Positions 1-7,234 of a DNA stretch of 64,000 nt are shown one piece after another (the first letter of the stretch is position 1; every line of letters starts with the position of its first letter). The stretch covers positions 1-64,000 of the forward strand of contig CAKQTC010000001.1 of NCBI GenBank assembly GCA_934274515.1, written 5' to 3'. Source of the DNA: an uncultured Clostridia bacterium (GTDB lineage Bacteria; Bacillota; Clostridia; Christensenellales; DTU072). The translations under genes and the position numbers were made by a program. The notes under the pieces were generated by a model, which had not been told where the DNA came from, ran no database searches, and worked only from the letters and a program-made list of their open reading frames with translations.

Positions 1-204
1 TCTTGAGTTCAATCTTGACTTCATAAACTTTTTACTGACTTCCTAAAATTAACTTTACGTAAACGTAATGTTCGTTTCTGAATAAGTGTTTCAGTTTATT
101 CTTTTTTTCTCAAAAAAATTAACTTCGTTTAATTACACTTTCTTAAACCTTTCTGTTCTTATTTCAAGGTACGTTTGCATCCCCGTTTCTTGAGGTGCTA
201 CACC

Positions 205-233
205 ATAATACTACGGAAAAAATTTACTGTCAA
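205..233 (-). promoter_or_regulatory. Sigma-70-type promoter firing off the left edge
   Basis: On the minus strand a TTGACA -35 box (228-233) and a TATTAT -10 box (205-210) are 17 bases apart. The predicted transcript starts near 198 and runs left out of the window through a purine-rich leader. A possible ATG at 22-24 lies 14 bases after a GGAAG, which is a long spacing, so I cannot say where the gene off the left edge begins. Confidence 0.5.
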
Positions 234-360
234 CTGTTTAACCAAAGTTTTTTAAAAAATTTTTAAGTTTTTTTCAAACCTTTTTTTCTTCCTTGTGTCC
301 GCGCGCGACGTGATACGACTTTTTTTGGCAAGAAACGGCTTTTTTCTCGGAGATTATTTA

Positions 361-424
361 TTGACAAGCGCGCGCGTATGATGTTATACTTATTAAGTGT
401 TTATTTTGTTAACAAATAAGGAGG
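361..424 (+). promoter_or_regulatory. Promoter and RBS of the 433 gene
   Basis: A TTGACA box (361-366) and a TATACT box (385-390) are separated by 18 bases, several of them a CG alternation. A strong AAGGAGG ribosome binding site lies at 418-424, eight bases before the ATG at 433. This fixes the start of the downstream gene. Confidence 0.75.
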
Positions 425-432
425 AATGACAA

Positions 433-1332
433 ATGCCGGAAACCACGGTAAGAAACTACGACGTTAAGGCGGTTCCGCGTTCGGAAGCGGGCGATTATCA
501 ATCTTTCGGTTGGATTAAAAGCAAAGAACCCGTGCCTGCCGATATGACGCCGAAAAAATCCAAACAGCCCTACGTCTTGTTAAAGCGCAAATACGAGTTC
601 GGCTCGAATTCGGCTTTGACGAACAACGAAAAGGAATACGAAAGACTCAAAAAGAAAAAATATCGTCAAAAACCCATTCTCGGTATCATTTTTTTCTTGC
701 TCATGCTTGCCTGTCTGGTTCTTACCGGTGTAGAACTTTACTTCGGCATAAGTTCGGGGCTTGAAAAAGTCAAAGCGGACAAAGACGTTCCTGCGAACCC
801 GGCGGATAACGCCGACAAGCCGTCGAATGCGTCCGACGAAACTCCTCCGTCCGACGAAACTCCTCCGTCCGACAACGGCGCCAAAACCGGACCGCTTGAC
901 CAAATTAAAACCATTCTCGAAACCGTCCAAAAAGATTATCTTTCCAAAATAACGGATATTTTCGACGGCAAGACGAACGCGGAAACCGGAGAATACACGA
1001 ACGGCATTGCCGATAACATTGCCGCATCGATGCAACCGCCGATAAAATATTTCATCAACGCCAACAACATTGTTGCCGTTATCGCTCTCGTACTTGCGAT
1101 TATTTTCATCATATTGTTTGCGGAAGTGTGCAAGATTAAGAAAAAACGCAGCGCAAAATTCGCCAAAATGAACGACTTGCTTGTCGAGTCGGAAGAAATT
1201 GCGAATGAAATGCGTCGTCGCGACCTTTCGCTTATGGGCAAGACGCAACGCAAACAGTATATGTGGACGAACATTATCGCAAACGGCATACGTCAAGCGA
1301 ACGGCGCGGACGACGATGATGACGATTATTAA
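433..1332 (+). CDS. Two-pass membrane protein of unknown function
   Basis: This is a 299-residue protein that I do not recognise. It has a charged N-terminal region of about 75 residues rich in Lys and Tyr, then a first membrane segment around residues 80-103. A Pro/Ser/Asp/Thr linker follows that contains a tandem copy of SDETPP (exact DNA duplication near 835-870). A second membrane segment lies around 210-230, followed by a basic tail ending in a run of seven Asp residues plus Tyr. Both termini should face the cytoplasm with the acidic linker outside. It has its own promoter, RBS and terminator, so it is a single-gene unit. No catalytic motif is visible. Confidence 0.8.
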   Translation: MPETTVRNYDVKAVPRSEAGDYQSFGWIKSKEPVPADMTPKKSKQPYVLLKRKYEFGSNSALTNNEKEYERLKKKKYRQKPILGIIFFLLMLACLVLTGVELYFGISSGLEKVKADKDVPANPADNADKPSNASDETPPSDETPPSDNGAKTGPLDQIKTILETVQKDYLSKITDIFDGKTNAETGEYTNGIADNIAASMQPPIKYFINANNIVAVIALVLAIIFIILFAEVCKIKKKRSAKFAKMNDLLVESEEIANEMRRRDLSLMGKTQRKQYMWTNIIANGIRQANGADDDDDDY

Positions 1333-1361
1333 TCCGAGAATTCAATCCGCATCTTAAACGG

Positions 1362-1395
1362 AAAACGGCGTTGCCTAATCGCAATGCCGTTTTTT
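1362..1395 (+). terminator. Rho-independent terminator
   Basis: Stem 1362-1374 pairs with 1381-1393 (AACGGCGTTGC with GCAATGCCGTT, one G-T pair) around a six-base loop and runs into a T-tract. It ends the 433 gene and lies just before the end of the convergent minus-strand gene. Confidence 0.85.
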
Positions 1396-1396
1396 G

Positions 1397-1690
1397 TTAT
1401 CGATTTTCTCGTCGAGCCGTATCGGGAATTTTTTGACTCCCCCCGTTATAAATATTAAAAAACTTTGTCAACAATTTTATTACCCGATTACGTTGGTTTG
1501 TGACGGTTTCTCGCGAAAAGCCGCTTTCTTTCGAGTATCGTCGCACGGAAACGTTTTCTATAAGGGTTTTTTCCACTATATCTTTTTCGTAAGGTTCGAT
1601 ATTGTCCAAACATCTTTCCAAAAACGCGGTTTCCTCGCTTTTATAGCCGAATATCGCCTCTTCTTTTTTCTTGTCCTTATAATTTTTCAA
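1397..1690 (-). CDS. Phage-style HTH / sigma region 4-like protein
   Basis: This small basic protein (97 residues from the TTG at 1690) has a C-terminal half that reads as a sigma-70 region 4 or ArpU-like helix-turn-helix, with the core SKESGFSRETVTNQRNRV. Such proteins often control phage late genes or act as minor sigma factors. The start is uncertain. The frame stays open upstream to an ATA at 1729 that overlaps the TAA of the preceding gene, and the extra residues look like genuine coding sequence. No RBS precedes the TTG. It forms a two-gene unit with the 1726-2046 gene. Control of the capsid block at 9.8-17.8 kb is only a guess. Confidence 0.55.
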   Translation of the reverse strand: MKNYKDKKKEEAIFGYKSEETAFLERCLDNIEPYEKDIVEKTLIENVSVRRYSKESGFSRETVTNQRNRVIKLLTKFFNIYNGGSQKIPDTARRENR

Positions 1691-1725
1691 TAGTTCCGTT
1701 ATTTTGTTTTCGTCGTATACGCCCG

Positions 1726-2046
1726 TTATTCTATCTCAACCTCCAACCATTCTTTGATAACGCCGCTTTGCTCCATTCGTTCGTCGTAATCGCGTTCTTC
1801 GCATATCCCTTCGAGTATCCACATTTGCATCGGTCCGAATTTGTATCCCTTTTTCACGAACAAAATCAAGTTTTTTCCGGTCTTTCCGTCATAATACTTT
1901 AGTCGTAACTCGTCGCGTTGCTCGTCCCGTATTAACGTTTCCGCGTCCGCCTTTATCTTTGTACGGTCTAATTCCGTCATACACACGATTTCCTCGTAAT
2001 CGAACACCGCGCCTTTCGTCACCGTAACTTTGTTAATAATTCTCAC
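1726..2046 (-). CDS. Hypothetical protein, partner of the HTH protein
   Basis: This is a protein of about 106 residues with mixed charge, no signal peptide and no membrane segment, and I do not recognise the family. The GTG at 2046 lies inside the GGAGGTGAG ribosome binding site, so it cannot be the real start. The codons at the proper distance from that RBS are ATT ATT, so either an AUU start is used or the start has decayed. It lies directly upstream of the HTH gene, whose frame begins at or just after this stop codon, suggesting translational coupling. Confidence 0.45.
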   Translation of the reverse strand: MRIINKVTVTKGAVFDYEEIVCMTELDRTKIKADAETLIRDEQRDELRLKYYDGKTGKNLILFVKKGYKFGPMQMWILEGICEERDYDERMEQSGVIKEWLEVEIE

Positions 2047-2540
2047 CTCCGTCCCTCGTTTGCAAGCGAACCGTACGCCCGTTTGTATTTCGCTAAATAT
2101 CTATTTGTCTAAATAATAACATTATCCTTATAAAAACGCTGTGCGTTTATGATACACCATACTGCCGCCGCGCGAAAAATGGCTTTTCGGGTCGATTTTG
2201 TACGTTTATTGTCTAAAAACGACGACATTTTCTTTTATAAAAATCTAACATAATACATATACCGCCATTCTAAGCGATTATTCCCCTTTTATCGCCCGTT
2301 TTCGCGCAACCTTCTCCCTCTTGAAAAAACGCGCGTTTATTTTATATAATAATATATATAATGGTCGCGCGCGCGTAAGAAAACGCCGTTACCCGTCCGT
2401 TATACCTATCCGCGAAAGTCAAACCTGTTTGCTCCCCTCCCGTCGGTCTTTCGACGGCGTTCGATTTTGTCGTCGTTATCTAAATCTTCGGTTGAAAAAA
2501 ACGCGCTCCGGGACGGCGAACGGACATTGTTAAATTTGTA
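2047..2540. other. Intergenic stretch without a supported gene
   Basis: About 500 bases between divergent units. I see an AT-rich segment, a perfect hairpin AAACGC-TGT-GCGTTT (near 2133-2149), and a promoter-like pair TTGAAA / TATAAT around 2320-2350 on the plus strand followed by CG alternation. A 70-codon open frame at 2321-2533 has no RBS and no protein-like composition. Nothing here is supported as a gene; a small RNA is possible but unproven. Confidence 0.4.
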
Positions 2541-2569
2541 TTGCTAAATTCCTTACGTTTTGCTATAAT
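2541..2569 (+). promoter_or_regulatory. Promoter giving a leaderless transcript
   Basis: TTGCTA (2541-2546) and TATAAT (2564-2569) are 17 bases apart. The ATG at 2576 comes only six bases after the -10 box and no Shine-Dalgarno sequence precedes it, so transcription should begin at or next to the start codon. Confidence 0.7.
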
Positions 2570-2575
2570 TATTGT

Positions 2576-3403
2576 ATGCGATATTTTATTGATACGTTAT
2601 CATACTTATTCGTCAAAGGTAAAGGAAAGCGTTTTCTGGCGTTTTTCTCGTTTGCACTTGTTCCGTCCGTCATACTTGCGTACGGACTTAGGACGGATTT
2701 GGTATTGAAGAACTTGTTTGATAACCCTACTTATAGCAACTGGCCGGAGTTATTTTTCGCCTATTTCCCGTCAAAACGCAGTTTTAGCACGATTTTTGTC
2801 GCGTTAATCGTTTTCGTTTTGTCTACGGCGTGCATTTCGGGCGCGGTTATTCGGCATTTTCGCGTAGGCGATTTCTCTCCGAAACAACTCGGAAAATCCT
2901 TTAACGACTACGCTCTTCCCGCGTTTTTATACACCGCGATGAACTTGATGATATATTGCGTCGCGTATTTATTGTATTCGTTTTTCGCGTATATGTGGTA
3001 CACTCTCTCTTCTCCTAAGGCGTATGTTGCGCTTTCGATTCTTTCTCTAATCGCCATATCGTGCGCGGTTTTATATATCGTAAGCAGCATAACGACTTGG
3101 CTTCCGTCGATGTGTATCAAGGGCGTTTATTCGCCAAACTCGCTTTCGACGGCTTTTTATCAATCGCGCGGAAAACAAAAACTCTTCCTTCCGGGACACT
3201 TTTTTGTAATTTTTATTCTTATGATAACGGGGCTAATTTCCTATTTCGTATCCAAAGTATGGTACGTTTCTTGGATTATCAACGCTGTGGGGTTCGCTTT
3301 TTCGTATACTTTCTCGATTATTTTCATAATAACGGCGTATTTCGGGGAAAGCGGTCTTCCGAGAGAAGACGTCAAAGTAAACCCTTATAAAAGGAGATAT
3401 TAA
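2576..3403 (+). CDS. Multi-pass membrane protein, unknown function
   Basis: This 275-residue protein has about six hydrophobic segments (near residues 22-38, 65-90, 120-145, 152-172, 205-225 and 228-250), a short basic N-terminus and a basic C-terminal tail. There is no transporter signature I can name. It is the first gene of a two-gene unit: the stop is followed two bases later by the ATG of a second membrane protein of similar length and layout, so the two may form a complex. The start is set by the close promoter, since no RBS is present. Confidence 0.75.
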   Translation: MRYFIDTLSYLFVKGKGKRFLAFFSFALVPSVILAYGLRTDLVLKNLFDNPTYSNWPELFFAYFPSKRSFSTIFVALIVFVLSTACISGAVIRHFRVGDFSPKQLGKSFNDYALPAFLYTAMNLMIYCVAYLLYSFFAYMWYTLSSPKAYVALSILSLIAISCAVLYIVSSITTWLPSMCIKGVYSPNSLSTAFYQSRGKQKLFLPGHFFVIFILMITGLISYFVSKVWYVSWIINAVGFAFSYTFSIIFIITAYFGESGLPREDVKVNPYKRRY

Positions 3404-3405
3404 TC

Positions 3406-4293
3406 ATGCCCTTAAATCACACGTTTTCCCTTACGATGTGCAACACGAAACTTATATTGAAACTTGCGATTTTGATTATAATTTTGTTGCTTATCGTTTT
3501 CGCAGTGCTTTCATCCGTCATTATGCCTATGATTAAAGACATAATGGACATAATAAAAAGCGCGGACGTGACTCCGGAACAAATGCTTAAACATCCGTTT
3601 ATCACGCTTAAAGAGCAATATATCGACAGATGTATCGACTATATTAAGACAAGTAATTGGCAACGTACGCTCGCCATCATCATTTCGGTTTATTTCTGTT
3701 TCCGCTTTTTCATAACGGTTACGCAACTTCCCCTGACCAAGGTTTTACACGAAAAGATGTGCACGGGCTATGACGTCGGATTATTTAACGCGTTCATATC
3801 GACCGGGTTCCAAAACCTACTGCTTTCGCTTATTTTATCTATAATTCATACCGTTTTTAACATCGGACTTACGCTTGGGTTCTGCTCGCTTGTTCGAGTA
3901 TGTTTCGTCAACGATGCGCTTATCGGACTACCGTTCGTTTGCTTGCTTTTCATTGCGGCTTATTCTGTAAAAAGTTGTTTACTCTCGCAATGGCTGCCCG
4001 AAATTTGTGCGTCGAACACTAAAAATATTTTTGTCGGCATCAAAGCCTCGACTCGCGGAACGTTCGTTAATTTCCGTAAAAACTTCCTTTGTTTTTATAC
4101 GCTTAACATAATTTGGGTCGCAATCGTCACGACGACAGCCATCCCTACTTTCGGTATGATACCCCTCGTGTCCATTCCCGTGTTTATCGTAACGCGCGCG
4201 ATTTTGTCTCTTACATTGAACTTCTCGTACCACACAAAAAAGTACTTTATTGATAACGGCGCAACCGTTTACACCCCCGAAAAGCGGTTCTAA
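3406..4293 (+). CDS. Multi-pass membrane protein, unknown function (second of pair)
   Basis: This 295-residue protein has about five or six membrane segments, beginning with a long one at residues 17-45. A soluble stretch of roughly 40 residues follows before the next segment. Like its upstream neighbour it ends in a soluble, charged tail of about 20 residues. An AAAGGAGAT ribosome binding site lies inside the end of the upstream gene. The pair share an operon and general design but I do not see enough identity to call them recent duplicates. No enzymatic motif is visible. Confidence 0.75.
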   Translation: MPLNHTFSLTMCNTKLILKLAILIIILLLIVFAVLSSVIMPMIKDIMDIIKSADVTPEQMLKHPFITLKEQYIDRCIDYIKTSNWQRTLAIIISVYFCFRFFITVTQLPLTKVLHEKMCTGYDVGLFNAFISTGFQNLLLSLILSIIHTVFNIGLTLGFCSLVRVCFVNDALIGLPFVCLLFIAAYSVKSCLLSQWLPEICASNTKNIFVGIKASTRGTFVNFRKNFLCFYTLNIIWVAIVTTTAIPTFGMIPLVSIPVFIVTRAILSLTLNFSYHTKKYFIDNGATVYTPEKRF

Positions 4294-4321
4294 TCTTGCT
4301 AAAACGCAATAAAACGTATAA

Positions 4322-4348
4322 AAACAGCCCGTTTTGTGCGGGCTGTTT
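4322..4348. terminator. Bidirectional terminator between convergent genes
   Basis: A perfect 10-base stem (AAACAGCCCG with CGGGCTGTTT) encloses a seven-base loop. T-rich sequence follows on both strands, so it can end both the membrane-protein pair and the RNase J operon. Confidence 0.85.
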
Positions 4349-4374
4349 GCTTTATAGAAAAACTTACTTTTCGA

Positions 4375-5424
4375 CTAGGCTTGTTTTGCACCTCTAACCA
4401 ACTCTTTTATTTCGAAAGCGATTTTTTCCGCGCTTTTTTCGTCGGTTTCGTCGCCTTTAAGGCATATTTCGCCTGCGTCTATCATTGCAATTACGGTTTT
4501 AAGTTCCTCTCCCGTTGCCGCGCACGCCGTTCTTTCGTCCGCGACTAAATAGTCGGTCGTTTGATTCTTCTCGTTCTCGTCCGCGATAATAACGACGTTT
4601 TTCTTCAAAGCGGACGCGCGTTTTATCGTATACGGGTTATACCTTGTCGCGACGAAATCGCATGCGTTCATGAGTTCCGCTTCTTCGACGTTTTCCGCTA
4701 TTTTTATTCCTTGCTCATCCGCTTTCATAATTTCCGCGTCGCATTTTCTCACCACGAACGCAACGTCCGTCGGGGCGGTTCCCGTTTCAAAATACTTTCC
4801 TTCGGGCATAATAAGGCACAACCTTTGCGTCGGCTCGAACCCTATTCTCTGTTTCCCTTCTCCCGCGTCCGTCGGGTGATAATATTCTTCCTCGACGGGC
4901 AGCGGGTTTACGTCGATTTTTGCCGCAGGCACGTCGCGCGTCCTCAGTTCGTCCCGAACCGCGATATTGTCCGCAAAATAATGCGCTACCTCTTCCCTTA
5001 CAAGGTTATAATCAAACCCTATGTCGTCCGAAAATGCGTAAATCTTAACGTTTATTCCCGAGCGTTTTATCCCCTCGGACATAGACCGCAGTATTTCCGG
5101 GTCGCTTACCGCGATTGCGCTCGGCGCATATCTAAACAGCATATTGAGCATCTTTTTTTTGCTCGCCGCGTTATACAAATACGGTTCTTTCGGTATCGGT
5201 ACTTTTTTACATATTTTGTGCAAAAACTTCATTATAGGGTACCATACTTTCTTTATCAGGAACTCATACGGACGTTTTATCTTGACTTTAATTTTGTTTT
5301 CCACACGAGAAAACGGTACGTATACGGCGAGAAAAGCAACGTCTTTATTTATTTCGAGTATTACCGGAGCGAAGCGATTTTCTTTTTTTCCGTCCACGAA
5401 AATTATCGTATCTTTACCGAGCAT
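4375..5424 (-). CDS. MGDG-synthase / UgtP-like glycosyltransferase, divergent
   Basis: This 349-residue protein has a central region resembling the N-terminal domain of processive diacylglycerol glycosyltransferases (MGDG synthase family, GT28). It includes APSAIAVSDPEILRSM, then YAFSDDIGFDYNLVREEVAHYF, where an Asp/His-containing stretch matches the family's aglycone-binding side, and then FADNIAVRDEL. The C-terminal half, which in the family binds the UDP-sugar, is short and weakly conserved, so activity is uncertain. A GGAGG ribosome binding site precedes the ATG. It is the last gene of the RNase J-trmR-trhP operon, 11 bases after trhP. A role in membrane glycolipid synthesis is an inference from the family. 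Confidence 0.55.
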   Translation of the reverse strand: MLGKDTIIFVDGKKENRFAPVILEINKDVAFLAVYVPFSRVENKIKVKIKRPYEFLIKKVWYPIMKFLHKICKKVPIPKEPYLYNAASKKKMLNMLFRYAPSAIAVSDPEILRSMSEGIKRSGINVKIYAFSDDIGFDYNLVREEVAHYFADNIAVRDELRTRDVPAAKIDVNPLPVEEEYYHPTDAGEGKQRIGFEPTQRLCLIMPEGKYFETGTAPTDVAFVVRKCDAEIMKADEQGIKIAENVEEAELMNACDFVATRYNPYTIKRASALKKNVVIIADENEKNQTTDYLVADERTACAATGEELKTVIAMIDAGEICLKGDETDEKSAEKIAFEIKELVRGAKQA

Positions 5425-5435
5425 AAGACCCTCCG

Positions 5436-6641
5436 TTAGTTTATCTTTTTTCTTAACATATCGAACTTTTCGAGTTTGACGTCCGTCTTAACGAAAAGTC
5501 TTTGCATTACGAATTTGCAATCCGAAACGCGGTTCCCTTTTTCATCGTATATTTCCGTTGTTTTTACCTTTTTGGCATTCGTTACCGACACGGTTTCCAG
5601 TTCGTCGCCTTCATAAAAACGGTTTCTCTGAACGATTTCGAGCAGACCTTTTTCTTCGTCGTATCCTATTACGTCCGCGCAATACCGATAATCGTTGGCG
5701 GGTTTACTCGTTTCGTAACATTGTTCCGCTTCTCCTAAATAAAAACCGCTCGTATACTCTCTATGCGTAATTTTTTCGAGTTCGGCTACAAGCGTTTCGT
5801 CGTACGGTTCGTTTCTTAAATAGTCGTCGATACGTTTTCTGTACGCTCTCACCGCCGTTCCGACGTAGTATGCGGATTTCATTCGTCCTTCTATTTTCAG
5901 CGAAGACGCTCCCGTTTCGATTATTTTGTCGAGAAACGGCATCGTGCATAAATCTTTCGAATTTAGTATATAACTTCCGCGCCCGTCTTCGGTTATCGTC
6001 ATAAATCCGTCTTTACCTTTCTCTCTTATTTCGTAGTCCCATCGACACGCTTGCACGCATTCTCCGCGGTTACTGTCTCTCGGCGTGAGATAACTGCTAA
6101 GCAAACATCTGCCGCTATAACTTATGCACATCGCGCCGTGTACGAAAACCTCGATTTCCGCGTCGTCGCCGATATAGTCTTTGATTTCCTTAATCTCGTC
6201 GAGCGACAATTCTCGCGCGAGAACTATCCGTTTTACACCCTGTTTCGCCCAAAAAGCAGCCGCGTACTTGTTCGTCGTGTTCGCCTGCGTTGAAAGGTGA
6301 ACGTCGAGTTTGGGGGCGGTTTTCATAACGAAATCGACTACTCCCGCATCGCTTATAATCGCGGCGTCCGCACCGAACGTTTCAAGTTTTTTAACGTATT
6401 CGCCCATCTCTCCGAAATCGGCGTTTTTCGCGAAAATATTAAGCGTAACGTACACTTTTTTCCCTAAGGAATGCGCGTAATTTATCGCGGCGGCCATCTC
6501 GGTTTCGTCAAAGTTGTCGCTAAACGCTCTAAGTCCGAAATTTTTTCCGCCAAGGTACACCGCGTCCGCGCCGAAATGTAACGCAAACGGCAGTTTATCC
6601 GCGCCGCCTACGGGCGCAAGCAATTCGGGTTTAACCATCAT
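5436..6641 (-). CDS. trhP: U32 family protein, tRNA U34 hydroxylation (TrhP-like)
   Basis: This 401-residue protein opens with PELLAPVGGADKLPFAL and contains the U32 signature region with its cysteines (GAMCISYSGRCLLSSYL and RGECVQACRW, about residues 165-205). In related proteins these bind an iron-sulfur cluster. TrhP (YegQ, YrrN/YrrO) makes 5-hydroxyuridine at tRNA position 34 using prephenate-derived chemistry. The assignment is strengthened by the upstream trmR gene, which acts on the product, with a 4-base ATGA overlap. Length fits the family. Collagenase-like annotations of U32 proteins are less likely here. Confidence 0.85.
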   Translation of the reverse strand: MMVKPELLAPVGGADKLPFALHFGADAVYLGGKNFGLRAFSDNFDETEMAAAINYAHSLGKKVYVTLNIFAKNADFGEMGEYVKKLETFGADAAIISDAGVVDFVMKTAPKLDVHLSTQANTTNKYAAAFWAKQGVKRIVLARELSLDEIKEIKDYIGDDAEIEVFVHGAMCISYSGRCLLSSYLTPRDSNRGECVQACRWDYEIREKGKDGFMTITEDGRGSYILNSKDLCTMPFLDKIIETGASSLKIEGRMKSAYYVGTAVRAYRKRIDDYLRNEPYDETLVAELEKITHREYTSGFYLGEAEQCYETSKPANDYRYCADVIGYDEEKGLLEIVQRNRFYEGDELETVSVTNAKKVKTTEIYDEKGNRVSDCKFVMQRLFVKTDVKLEKFDMLRKKIN

Positions 6642-7234
6642 TTTATCTTCTCCGCAACGGCAAAGCCGTCTTCTTCGTCATAAAAACTCGTTTTTACTCT
6701 TTCGTCTGTTTTCAGTTTGTCTAGAAACTCGCGCATATTGCGTATTATCGTCCGCTGTTTATGCGGCGCGCCTTCGGCGGCTATCATTCCGTGATAGTTT
6801 ACGTCGTCGATAAACACGATTCCGCCGCGTTCGAGCATTCCCATACATTCTTCGAACTGCTCTCCTAAATCGGATTTCGGTCCGTCGAGAATAACAAAGT
6901 CGTACTTGTTTCCGTCAAGGTATCTCAGCACTTCTCTGCAATCCCCTTCTATTACGGTTACGTTTGAGCCGTATCCGCTTTCCGCGAAGTTTCTTCGCGC
7001 TTCTTCCGCACGGTCCGAATCGAGTTCTACGGTCGTCAGTTTTTGCGCTCCGGCGGCGAGAGCGGTTAAACCGCTCACGCCCGTGCAAGTGCCGATTTCC
7101 AGCACTTGCAACGGCATTTTGTCGGCGATTAACGCCGACAAAAACGCCGCCGTGCGCTCGCGCATAACAGGCAGATTCCTTGCGTTTGCCTCCTCCCGCA
7201 TCGCGCTTATCTTCTCTTTTACGTCCGCTTTCAT
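6638..7234 (-). CDS. trmR: tRNA 5-hydroxyuridine methyltransferase (TrmR-like)
   Basis: This is a 198-residue class I O-methyltransferase of the YrrM type. The SAM-binding motif VLEIGTCTGVSGL lies near residue 43, the acidic VELD near 69, and the metal/catalytic region FVILDGPKS and IVFIDDVNYHG further on. In Bacillus TrmR converts ho5U34 to mo5U34 in tRNA. It overlaps RNase J by four bases upstream and trhP by four bases downstream, so the three are translationally coupled, which matches the known yrrM-yrrN-yrrO association. Confidence 0.85.
   Translation of the reverse strand: MKADVKEKISAMREEANARNLPVMRERTAAFLSALIADKMPLQVLEIGTCTGVSGLTALAAGAQKLTTVELDSDRAEEARRNFAESGYGSNVTVIEGDCREVLRYLDGNKYDFVILDGPKSDLGEQFEECMGMLERGGIVFIDDVNYHGMIAAEGAPHKQRTIIRNMREFLDKLKTDERVKTSFYDEEDGFAVAEKIK

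Noticed and set aside
835..870. Tandem repeat considered as a CRISPR or regulatory repeat
   Set aside because: It is an in-frame duplication inside a coding sequence without spacers.
2321..2533. Plus-strand frame of 70 codons after a promoter-like sequence
   Set aside because: No ribosome binding site and an Arg-rich composition typical of shadow frames; no family recognised.
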